Assembly: GCA_040954595.2 (NCBI GenBank) | Contig: CM082585.2 | Location: forward strand, 8,742,001 to 8,806,000 | DNA length: 64,000 bases | Direction: 5' to 3' | Source: Balanoglossus misakiensis | Lineage: Eukaryota; Hemichordata | Shown: positions 24,603-36,311 of the stretch, piece by piece | How the letters are laid out: the number at the start of each line of letters is the position of its first letter | Position numbering within the stretch: position 1 is the stretch's first letter | Notes under the pieces: generated by a model | Database searches by the model: none | Told to the model about the DNA's origin: nothing | What the model saw: the letters and a program-made list of their open reading frames with translations, nothing else | Program-made: the position numbers and the translations under genes

Positions 24603-27600
24603 AGGTACGTGGTAAAAATTGTAGACTCAACAAAACATATGGTAGGATGAGCAAGGCAGTGGATGTCTGAACTGAAAACTAGTAAAAAGAACAATAAAAC
24701 GTGTAATAATGAAACTGGAACTGGAAGAATTGTGGAGGTATTTGCTGCCTTGTGCGTTTTATTCACTCCTGTTCAAGAGATGTCTATAAATAGATCCATA
24801 AAATTGGAAAGGAAAGTTCAAAATCTGTGACATTCAATAAAAAATTACCAGCTATAAAGATCAGCTGCCTGAATTTGCCTGCCAGTAGCTCTCTGCAAAT
24901 GTCACTCCTCGTTAAAAACCCTAACGCAAAGAATGTAGTTCCCCACCAGTCAGACAGACAGAGCAATTTCAGACATTATTATAATCCAAGAAGACATGAG
25001 CTGATATCTCTCTCGCGTAGAAATTTCATTTTTTTTCTGCTGAGTGCAACGTCCACTGTGAACAGGACCTCTGAAATGTGATTGATGGACGCATGTAATA
25101 GATTTCCAGTAATAATGTTTCAATAGGGGCATGCGATCGTAACGAGCACAATTTGGTGTTTGTATGGAGGAGATGGCGAAGAAAACGTTGAGTTATTAGC
25201 GTTGCATCATTGCGTGACTGAGATAAAAAAAGATCTTTATTAGGTTTGTAGTTGCCGCCATACATCGGAATAGTAAAAAAAATTGAATAGTTTGATCTTT
25301 CACTTTTTGGCTATGCTTAAAATTATTTAATAGAGTTCTGTTTTTCTGATTTTTTTCACAGTGTTTTGCTCAGTATTACCATATAAATAATGAATGTATT
25401 CTTTGTCTAAACCAGTTCTTTCGAAAAACACATTCTTAACATTTTGAAGATGTCAAATAAAAATATAGAAGATGATAATTTTAAACCCTAGCTTATCACT
25501 GGTGAGTTTACTTTCATGTAGAATTTCCTCTTTGCTAGGAGCACTGGCTTCTGTGGTGAGCCTCGTATTCATTTACGTTTCGTCAATTTGTAAGCAATGT
25601 CTCACAGTTTCTGTGATTATCCGGCCGGCCGGCCATTACGTTTGACTGACGTAATAAGTCGCAGTTAGCAGCGAGAGCCCGAAACGAAGCCGTCTAAATG
25701 CAAATCAGTTGTTGCGCGAATTGTCCGTGAATGTTCAATTTCGAAGCCTTGATCGTGTCATGTGGGTGGGGGGTTGAAGTCGACAAATGACATCGTCCTG
25801 GCAACGTTCGCCCCTCGCCTCGTCTGCCACGTGTCGGCACACAGATCAAGTACCGTCGTAGAAATCACACAGAAGATTGATTTTTAACCCGGAAAAGCAT
25901 TTTTCGCGAGCCGAAAAAAAAGAGAGGCAGGGTATGAGAATGATTGCAGCTGACTGTCTGACAGTAATGACTGTGTTTGCAACTCGCCCGCCATCCATTT
26001 TAATCAAGGAGTGGGGGCTTTCAAAATGCTATGTATAAACTCAAGTGCTGTTTGCTGCCTAGCTTCGGCGTTTTTAGAGCTCGTAATTGTATGGCTTCTT
26101 GTGTGTGTTTTTTTCGGTTAAAAATCACGTTTTATTGTCTTAGAAAGCCCGAGACTTTGACCCATACTTCTTTTCCAGTTTGGGTATCCTGGTAGCCACA
26201 CACACACGTTCGCTGAAGTGGGCATTTTATCTGAGTCGTAGGCACTCGCCAAGTTCTGGTTATTCTGACCCGACAGCAATACATCTCAGTAGTAATTGTA
26301 TGTGGGCTATCACACACAGTATCAGAGGCACACTCGCTCTCCCATGCCAATTGAAACTCCTAGTCGCTGTAGCATTGATTTGAGTCTGTGCTGCCCTGGG
26401 CAACGAATAATTGCAGCCAAGGGAGTGTTCAGTAATGATTGCCAGGAGAGGGCTGGAGTTATCTAGGTATGGCTCTTTCACAGTCCCTATCTGTGCCCAC
26501 AACGTCTCTTTTATCTTGTCCTCTCAGCCTCATAGGTGGGTAGATTTAGCCAGGCTGGTGTAACCAGCTGCCTGGCTGTACTCAGCATAATCCGTTGATA
26601 TGTTTTATGACTGCCAGATGAGACAAGTGAATAACCAGGCACACCTCTGTTATATATAAATGTGCGTATTTCTATTGCAATTATAGCCCAGACACACTCT
26701 TGGATTATTGTGTATTTTGATAAAAACTTTTAATATATCTTGCCGATCAACTTTTCTCCCCTGGTAGAGGAGGAGAAAAAAAAACAGTTTTGTCATGAAA
26801 GTGAAAGTATGCTTTGCTGCATTGATGGTAGTCATGGAAATTAAGTGATTGGAGTGATGGTGTTGAGACCAGTCATCGTACTAAAAACTATTATATGCTT
26901 CAGAGTACTTCAGTGGAGATCCTGGCTTTCTTTTCAGTCAATACCTTTGCAGGACCATCTGTTCCGTTCCTGCGGCCAGTGGTAAACAACATTGCGGGAA
27001 TATGGCAGTAGTTAAATGCCATGGCATTTTCACTTGCATATGACATCTTCCAAGTATTAATATGTATGACAGAGACCACATCCCTATCAACTCTACCTGT
27101 TGATTGATGATCGCATATATTCATCTGCCGTGCAAGATTTCACTGCGGCAGTAAATGATTTCTGGAGGCAGGTGGGGACACGTGAATACAAACTTGCGTT
27201 TTATGAGATTTGAGGAAATCTAGATCACTGCGGACGTCACGACAGACATTACTTGCTCAAGTGTTATTCACCGATAGCTATTTTTGGCCGCCTCAATTAT
27301 TACTCCTGCATTGTGGTTTCTTCAGTCTCTGATGAATAGAAAGCATGAAGGTCAGATATGATCATTGTTCTGCGATTGATATTTGTATCGCATGGCCAGT
27401 GAGCCAGTCTACACTTTACTTGGCAGTGTTTCAGGCAGACAGAATCTTCTAGTTCTCTTGACAACGAATCGCAAATAAACCCGCTACTTTTCAGCACAGC
27501 ATTTGTGCACAGTTATTAAATATTGAGTGTTTCAAATTTGTGAGTGCTTGGTCTCGTGTCCCGGCACCCAAGGCGTCGCAGATATTCAATTTCGAGTTCT

Positions 27601-29722
27601 TGGTGCGGCGCGAGGTCCGTGTGTCTGTATTTTCCAGGGCGCGTGCTTCAGACATGGCGAAATTAGAACGTCGAACTGGGTCACTGAACTTAACTGCCTC
27701 TTTTTAGGGACCCTGATATGCAGTGCTGTGGGTTGCAGTTTTGCCTGCTATGTGCCATGCTAGAAAGCGATGTATATATCTGTACCTAATGCTTATGTGA
27801 ATGTGGGAAATCAGTCTTTTGATGTATCAAAAGGAATGGATCTATATTTAGCCGAACATAATTAGATTTGAGAAAATTCTCTCTGCGTCCTACTTCGATG
27901 GAAAGCCTGGTCTGACCCGTTGTAATAAAAGTCACAGATGGTAAATGTAAATCACTATCTTGAATTTGCATTTCTGATTGTACAAGTTCATTGCCCTTTC
28001 TCCGAGATGAACAGCCAGGCATTCTTTTCATAGACTGCATATCTGATGAGATATTGCATTAATAATGTTATTCCCTCTTTTCCGGATCCGCCAACCTGGA
28101 ATAAAGCAGGGTATAAGTTTGGACATAGTTGACTCATTGCTCTAGATGATTTGCTGGTTGTTTAGGAGGAATCCAGGCTAATCTGTGTTATTGTTAACGG
28201 AGACTGAGTACATGTCATGCGAGAAATCACCCTTTCCACTTATGGTGACACTCGCTCAGGCCAATAAACTTCTGTTTTTTGTCAGCGGATGTACATATGT
28301 GTGAAGACGTCCTATTATAAAGTAACGTGACATTTTCAACTGATGGCGTGGTCATTTATACATAGAAAATGTTGATACGAGTGATATAGGCAATCAGGCT
28401 AGGGATACATACAGAAAAAATTGATATTTAAAGATGCTCGTTGCAGCATTTGTATGTGTGCGTCACAGCCAGTCATGTGCAGAGCGCAACTGACCTTTGA
28501 CCTCCAGCTGTCCGGGATGTAAACACCCACTGTGATTGGTGCATTCCTTGTGTGTGTACTGTGAGTTGTGTCGGTGCACTTTGCCTGGGTTCTCCGAATC
28601 GTACATAATGGAGAATTCCAAACTGTGTGCTGAGATAGGCACATTTATCATGTGGTATGTCGGGTAAACTGTGAGGTTAATCACCCATCCTCTGCTCTCA
28701 GTTAGATTGTGACAACACTGCGCCTTTGGTGCCCTATGTGGTTGTTATTCTGTCTCTGAGCTGCTTGCCCCTCACAAATACACAAAACTGCGCATTCACA
28801 AATGAATTTTTAATATGGCCAGAAACAAATTTTCAGTGGGTGGAATGCACACAAAAAAGTGTACCACCAGATGGTCATTTGAACACTTAGAGTTAGACCC
28901 GCCCTTTTGACCATATATAGACATATGGAAATTAGAGGTGACCGTTATACCTTTAACAAAGCGGGTAATATCATCACAGCATTGCTAATTTGAGAAAATC
29001 GCTGTTATCTCCCTTGGTGCACTGATGTCCTCTGAGCAATTACACATTCACACGGAAGTGGCAGATGCATTGATTATTTTCCCAGGCACGCGGCCACTTT
29101 CAATTATACATTGCGATCATTTTGACAGGAGCGGTAATTTATTCCTGCGACAAAACTTCCCAGCATTGTTAGGGTTGGGTGACGTGGTGATTGGATCTGT
29201 TTAGCGCCGTAACTGGCGAGTGAAAATTCAATTGTGCAGTCGAGACAGCACGTGTGGACAGGTGTCAAAGTTATTTGGGGGACACGAATGAGATGTCATC
29301 CTTTTCATTATTAAATGTGAAGGTACAATGTAGTTGTAGTTTCTTCATCATTTATTCAGGGTGTTTTTCTTCTCCATCCATCCCGATGATTGTTTTATTG
29401 TGATACCCCAAAGTACAAAGGAAAACACATTCTTCATTTTCTCACCAGAACCAACATTGTTGTTGTTGATGTCCCAGAGCTTGTATTTAGTTAGCGTTCG
29501 AACCCGAACACCTGACAGTGGATGCAATGTGTTGCCAAGCTGAGTTGTGGGCGTTCCATGCCCCAACAAATCACATGAAAAGAAAATAGAGATAGAGTAG
29601 ATCAATCAAATTAGATTGCTATCTCTGTTTTCAACTTCAACTCTTTTTCCAAATTCTTAATAGACCTGCTGATACACAAAGAAGTGTGATAAAAAAAAAA
29701 TTGCAGCAAGTATCCCTCCAAT
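24603..29722. other. Non-coding DNA with a CpG-richer patch near 25600-25930
   Basis: No supported exon. The patch at about 25600-25930 has a GGCCGGCC run and clustered CpGs (TTCGCCCCTCGCCTCG, CACGTGTCGG) in otherwise CpG-poor DNA, so it is a candidate promoter or 5'-UTR exon area for FNDC3. No donor can be assigned with confidence. Frames on either side (26132-26502) are short shadows. Confidence 0.45.
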
Positions 29723-29812
29723 GTAACCCTATGTACCTGTATCCATGTATAGAGGTCCAACTTTCCTATTGAAAACAATTGAATTGGTCCCAACCATTGT
29801 GTCCAAAGGGGA
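29723..29812. mobile_element. Decayed copy of the TTAACCCTTTCACC MITE
   Basis: Keeps TAACCCT at the left, the central GAGGTCCAACTTTCC and GAAAACAATTGAATTGG blocks, and a worn right end (CAAAGGGGA). Confidence 0.5.
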
Positions 29813-31581
29813 CACCTCTGCATGCTGGATCAATGCCCATGCACAAATGTATGTAGGTCAGTTGCATGTTGCAGCTTCTCTGACTGACTGAAGAGAGATG
29901 TGGTGATACAGTTTCAAGATGGAACCTCTGATAACAGGTTTGCCTACGTAGGTCAAGTTGGAGGCCCCTGTACCCGGTACATCACGTTTAATGGTTGGAT
30001 GTCTGAAATGCCTCCGTAAGATGAGAATGATAAATTGTGGTAGTTGCGAGCCACCGCGTTGTGGTTCCTGGAATCCGTTCGCATCATGTAGCCCCCAGTG
30101 CCTTCTTAACACGTGAACACAAATTATTGAAATGTGTGGACAATGTGGCAAAAATAAAGTAAGATTCCCGGAATGGCTATCCTTGATCTTAGCGTGACCT
30201 GCCACTTGGCTCCTGAATATTCCCCTTGATCCATGACCTTTTCTACTCTCACTCGTTGTATCGGACTCTCCAGAAGTTTCTTCTACAAGTTCTGAAACTG
30301 TTTCGGAAATTTGTATTCCTAGGAGGACAGAGAGACCAATCAGGCAGCTCCATACATAATCCAGGTGCACCCTAGCTTGGTAGATAATTAATAGCTCTCT
30401 CAACCCGAGGGCCACAAATTACGAGAATATATGGTGCGGTAAACTTCAACCAGGTAACCTACTCTGTCTTTTGGGTACGCCCTGTTATTACCTCTCAGAG
30501 GATGCTCTTATCAACAGGTGAGAATTACGTTTTGACTGTAATCATTGCAGTGTGGCCGCTGTATCGTGTAATACCTGTTCAGCCTGTGGTAAACGTGATA
30601 AGCACTGACTTCTTCTATTTCTACAAACGTTTGTCGAGGTGGTCAAAAAATAAGTGTGGGGTTTGTGAATGTTGTTGAATGGACGTTCTATGCCTTGTCT
30701 GTCATTGTGTGAAGTAGATATACGGAGTGCCCTACTGGGATGTGCCATAGGTGACCTGACAGCAGCATGTGGGCAGTTGTCAGTTACTCGGGTATCCATC
30801 AAACGTGATCAGCTGTTGGCTTTGGCAATTGGTGAGTTATGTGGTTAAGAAAATCGGAATCGCACTAGGATCGTCAATCATACATGCATCCCCCCCCTCC
30901 ACCAAATGGGCAAATTATTGCAGCTGCCACCGACTGATATTTGGAATGATTTAGGGGCAGTGGCGGCATATTGGAGTCGCCCGAAACAAGTGGTTGTCAG
31001 GTACCAGTAGTCAAGAACAACAGTAGCCATTGGCAACACCTGTGCCTGCGTGCGGCTGTCTTCTGTGACACGTATTATTAAACGCAAAATTTGTTTTCAA
31101 AATTTTGCATCCAAGTGACCTGACCTGAATTCACAGATGCCTGTGATCGGTGTGTTATCGACGGAACATGCAAAATTGGACGCTGTATCAGCATTTCTGA
31201 TTGTATATTTACGAATAATCAGTCACCTGATTCTGGAGGTCACGGGGTCGTACCACTTATTGCCAACTTAGTGTTGTCGGCGTGACAGTTGCGTGACATG
31301 CTCAAAATATTGTGATGTGGCAGCCACGTTTACCTGATCAACAACCACAACCCTCTTTTCCAGTGCTCTGGCCTAGTGCCGCCATGGCCGAGATCTGTCC
31401 CATATGAAGTTATGGGAGCTTTTCACGGTGATGATGTATTTTCCAGAGCAACGAATACATTAGCGCAGGATAATGATCATAAGACATTAACAAAAGAAAT
31501 CTTTTCTCTGACACAAATGTCCAAAGTTGGATTTTTAGGCATCACTGTGCTAGTTTGTGACAGTGTAGAGGAAGTTAAGTC
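29813..31581. other. Non-coding DNA, one long but unrecognised minus-strand frame
   Basis: The minus frame 30415-29858 is open for 185 codons. I see no domain or homologue, and the repeat-rich setting together with its hydrophobic, His/Arg-rich composition does not look like a normal exon. It could be a chance frame or a decayed transposon fragment. Nothing else in the interval has support. Confidence 0.4.
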
Positions 31582-31675
31582 TTAACCCTTTCACCACTAT
31601 GGTTCAGTCAAAACCCATTGATTTCTATGCTAAGGTCGGACCTCTGTACAGGGATCTGAGGGGTGAAAGGGTTAA
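31582..31675. mobile_element. Intact piggyBac-like MITE (94 bp)
   Basis: TTAACCCTTTCACC at the left and its exact reverse complement at the right, both edges TTAA. The interior CATTGATTTCTATG and GTCGGACCTCTGTACA blocks match the copies at 10365 and 12962. Confidence 0.8.
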
Positions 31676-33970
31676 GCTGAGACAGCAAAAAAGGCTGAGT
31701 CAGCAGCTGAGAGTAGTATGGTGGAATCTTTGATCCATGACGCAGTTTAGAGCCGTGCCGTGCCGTGCTGTGGCTTACGGATGATATCATATGCCTTGGG
31801 AAAGAGACAGGGATAAACAGATGTCAGTATGAACAAACTCCTTCATGTTAACCTATCCAGTTACATCCCCTGGCTGTCTGTGATTCTTCTCCGCAAAAAA
31901 AAACGAATCAGTGTTTTTTTTCTCTCGCTCCCTCTTTCCAATATTTGATGTGATTCCCAGCCTTCTTGAAGAGTTGAGACAAGGTGTGTCACTCGCAAAG
32001 ACCAGAAGTTTGATCTGAAATTTGTTACACCATCTTAATGTGCAATGTTACTAACTCAAAATCACCACCTACTCTTGTACTTTTTTGTGAATACAGACAT
32101 TGCAATAGAACTCTACGTGCACACTGGAAAATACGAACTCATGGTGGACTTCCAAGGAGGCTGGTTTTTTTCCCCCTGTCGAGAACAAACCAGTGAAGGA
32201 AAGCGATCAAACGCAGAATGATGAAGTCATTACCCCCTCTTTTTTTTTTGAGTTTGTGTCAGATGCAGATTAGCCTACATCCAACCAGGTTATCGAACTT
32301 CTGTTGCGAAGTGCAGTGTCTGTTCACATCTTTAGGTCATCTGTCTGATTAGACTCTCTCGTAATTTCAGTCTAATCCACGGCTCTGTTCACTCCCACAT
32401 CCGTTCACTGCAGGTTTTCATCCCGATGCAAAATAATAAAAAAAACACGCACACAAGCATGCAGAAACCTGTTCCACTTACATGAGTGACAAGCATAAAC
32501 TTTTGCAAGACGTCATCGAGATGCTCCCGGGGGGCCATCAGTATGATTTTCTTCTCAGAAAATAATTTCTTTCACGAAACAACAAGGTATGATTATTTCC
32601 CTTCCGGAATCGATGGCACAGACATTCGCACCGTCGCATTGTGCTGAGTTTGCGCCCCATAAAAGCCTTGTCTAGACAGATGTATTGATAGCATAGAGTG
32701 ATGAGATGCTAATATTACCCACGGAGAGTTCAGGCAACATTTGTACCCCTCAGCAACAAGTAACTTTACTCCTGAATGCGCTAATGTAACCCTTTTTTTG
32801 CATCATACTTCGCAATTTACCTGTTGGTCTACGTACATGATTGTGTGTGCTGTAATGTTTTCTAGCTGTTTTTCAAAAAGCCAGGAGACTGTGAGCACCA
32901 GCTGATTTTTTCGGAGCAGGCAAGTAACGTATGGTCGCTAGGGTTTTTCGTGCGTGTCTCCAGAACTAATTGAGTTGTACTTCTGGTATGTAGTGCGTAT
33001 GTGATATACAGACATTTTGTGTATGCTTCATTTATATCAAAGTTCAGGTTCTCTCCCGTTTCACCAGTTTGGGAATATTAACGGTAACTTTTTTTCACTA
33101 AACGTTTTGTATCACGGCAGAAATTCAGTAGCAGGTTGCCACTTAATTTGACTTCTCAAAACATCAAGCGCACTATCTTGTAATTATTTGTGCAGCCAAC
33201 AGGGCCACTGGATTCAGTAAGCAAGTGGAACGTACAATTTACATACGTTGCGCTGCACGTTGCGTGTTGATGAAATCAATTTATCAATGTACAAAGTTCA
33301 GGGGAAATGGGGTCGCGACCTTTGAACCCACTGCAGTGTCCAGGGTAGTCTTCGGGACGAGCTGGCGATAACCTTTAGTCATGTGATACAGGGAACGCCT
33401 GCAGAGCATGGCAGGGACAAGCAAAATATTTACATGTTATTGAGTTGTGTATATCTTGAGGTGGCAGTGTACTTGAAATTTACACATTGTATGCTAATGC
33501 GACAATCTCCTGACAGATTTCAAACAGCATTATATGCAAATAACCCTGGACAAATAGGACTTTATTGCCAGCCTAATATCTGGTGAAATTAAACAATTAG
33601 ATTTCTGTGTTGACCCATCAATCATAGCCAGATATTTGAATATCAAGTTCCACGTTTTATGAGCATAATTCTTGATTATTTCGTAGGCAATAAACTGTAA
33701 TAGTATTAGGTTTCGCATTCTGTGTGTATGATTTTGGACGAGTCAATCATCATTTGCAAGTTTTGTATCAAATTGTCCCGGCGAATTTCCGGTGTATTTG
33801 GTGAACACTGAAGATTATTGGGCGGGCATTTGCCCTGTTTGTTAGATCAAACAGTCACAGCTTTCATATCAGAGTGAGAAAGTAGGCTAAAGTTACAGGT
33901 GGTGGCCCTTTAACATTACTGGTTTTAAGACTCTCATATACAAGGTAGGGTGCCATGTCAAGACTAAATG
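31676..33970. other. Non-coding DNA, no gene seen
   Basis: AT-rich, with short homopolymer runs; no frame with a recognisable domain. Confidence 0.55.
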
Positions 33971-34120
33971 GGTGTCAAGTTCGACTCTTTAAACACTTAC
34001 ATCTACAACTTGATACCATCTGGCCGCCAGTGTAAAACGTTTACAGCTGAAGGTGACAGAGACAATCAAAGCTAGAGTAGTTTTACTCTAAATAGCCCAG
34101 TGGTACTTAAACTTGACACT
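33971..34120. mobile_element. Short-armed MITE-like inverted repeat (about 150 bp)
   Basis: Left end GTGTCAAGTTCGACT and right end, read on the other strand, AGTGTCAAGTTTAAG. Inner sequence is imperfectly complementary. No coding capacity. Confidence 0.5.
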
Positions 34121-36280
34121 TCCGCCATGTGTTCGTCCAGTGCTCTGTTCTTTCTTCGCATTTGAAAACCTAACACCCCTGCCAAACTAAAGGATTGTTC
34201 CAAGGTTTCTTGGCTTAAATCGCACCTCATTTCGCTGTATTTGTTAATAAATTATTCCGTCTACCATTTCTTGTAAATGTCAAGATAAAATAATTCCATG
34301 AAGAAGCCATTGTGGTTTATATTATTATACGTAATAAGGTCTCTTGATTTTGAATATTCATTATAAATTGTGTAATTTTTCACGTGAAATGTCAAAGGGG
34401 TAAAGTTGGTATTTTTTGCACTTTGATTATTTTTAGTCTGCCTGACAATTTGCCACGTTTCTGTCGGCTAAGTAGCATGTAACTTCTTTGCTAATGATGA
34501 TATACCGTATAACATTAAAAATCAAAATAGTTTCTTCAGCTTGGATGTATATGAAGTTTGATTCATAGTGGCTGTAGTAAAGGTAGAAAATTACTATTTT
34601 GTATTTTTAGCTATCATCTTGTTAATTATACATGTGTTCTGCTGCTGTATAATTCAATATAAGGATGTAAGCTCTTGTGAACTCATTCACTGTATTCTGT
34701 CCATCCATTAGAAAATTACACGCTCTTTGCGATTTTCAATGGGAAGAAATATACCGAGAGAGGTATCCGTTTACCTCCTAAAGCTTCGAAATTAGAGTGG
34801 GGCTATTCCACTGCTTGTCTATGCAAGTATACACACTAAAGGTCACACTGCCCCCGTCCATTATTGCGGAAAGGTCACCGTGCCCTTGCCGTTAATGGCA
34901 TTAAATTTACCGCAATTAAAGCTGGAAACCAGATATGCCGGTTATGCATGGGCGACTTTGAAGGTCGCGAGTTTCAACTTGACGTTTTGTCGAACAAACT
35001 TGACCCTCTTGTAATCAAAAGACTGGCTCTTTGTTAAATAGCAGCTTTTGTCAGGGTGTCCAAATATAGCTGTAAAAATTTGATTGGCTGCAAGTGACAT
35101 TTTACAGGAGATCAGTCAAATATACGTTCTATTAATAAAACATGGAAATTTCTATGGCAACGGTCAGATGTAGTGATATGGATGCTGGTTTATTCATGTC
35201 GGGATCTGCAAATTTATATTGATTAGCTGGTAACAAAAGTGGATTACAAGAGTTTGTAGGAAAGTAGTTCTTGTCAGAGTTCACGATGGAAGTAGTTCTC
35301 ATTGATCAGGACGAACTGTGTGCTACATATAAAGTTGGTTTAGATGACATTCTGGACTTCACGTTTCCGTTATTGATCGATTGATAGATTAGAGATTGTA
35401 GTGAGGTATTTTTGCAACTTGTGTACAGCTTACAATGTACATTGTCTGGTAAAAAGTCAATGCATTGCACTGCGAAATAAACAAGTGGAACAAGTTCAAT
35501 CTGGCTTCTCAGTGGTGTACCATGGGAGGAAAGATATCATCTTGGGTACCTGCTTGTCTCTGGGGGTGTCCTGTCCCCCTGCATTAGAGTAACAGGGATG
35601 TGATGCGAAACAGAAATGCAGTCAGCCAGGGTATGATGTCAGGGTTACTCTAATATCAGAGGTTGGTGGCAGTGTTTATCCACAAGTCTTTCTGGGCGAT
35701 CTTCATGCATTGATGGTTGACCACTCTTCAAAGGACATTCTGAACTTTTTTTCCAGTGTCGTTGGTTTTAAACCTGCAGTTTGGGTGTTCATACATAGGC
35801 TAATAAAAACACCCCATAGGTGTACATTCATACACATACCTGGGATGTGAAGAGGGGAGTGTATGTGTGAAAACAATGCTGTATTTCTTTCTTCAAAACT
35901 TTGTGTGTCAAACTCAAAGCAGCCTCTGCTGTTATCTTGGCTCGGGGCTGGCAGCAAAATAGCCGAGTCTGTGTGCTTTGAGCTTGCTCTGTTCCCCGAA
36001 GATTGGCTCAGAGAAAAAGTTTCTTGTGTTGGGACAAGGTCAGCTGAGTGCATACCAGTGGCACTGTAGGCATTTTTAGTCAAGAGGTTTTACAATTGGA
36101 GAGAGAGAGAGAGGGGGGGGGAGCTGTCAGCAGTTCTGTTGTCGCGAGAGTTCTATACAAAGTGTCGGCTCGAAAGTATTTCCCAAATGCATTCCGATCC
36201 CTGCCCGCTTTTCGTTTCTGACCCGAGGCACAATTAACCCACCCTTTCCCCCCGTTTCTTTCTCCCTTCTCCACTCGCAG
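34121..36280. other. Non-coding DNA ending at the splice acceptor of the first FNDC3 coding exon
   Basis: Contains a perfect 11-bp inverted repeat (ATTAGAGTAAC near 35583-35593 and GTTACTCTAAT near 35643-35653) and a GA/G tract at about 36100-36120. The last 50 bases are C/T-rich and end CCACTCGCAG, a strong acceptor. The 126-codon minus frame at 35703-36083 has no domain support. Confidence 0.6.
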
Positions 36281-36311
36281 GTATTTGAACTCCAGCTATT
36301 TAAGTGCAATT
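36281..36311 (+). other. FNDC3A: 5' UTR part of the first FNDC3 coding exon
   Basis: The exon opens directly after the acceptor CTCGCAG at 36274-36280 and has 31 bases before the ATG. At least one further upstream exon must exist; it was not located in 1-36280. Confidence 0.75.

Noticed and set aside
29858-30415. 185-codon minus-strand open frame, the longest single frame in the window
   Set aside because: No recognisable domain, no paired splice signals, and a length that is not implausible by chance in six frames of 64 kb. It may be a decayed repeat, but nothing identifies it.
36285-36311. Extension of FNDC3 upstream of the ATG in the same frame
   Set aside because: The frame is open to the acceptor but has no ATG in this exon; the MAE start at 36312 matches the family start. 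Kept as UTR with the caveat noted.
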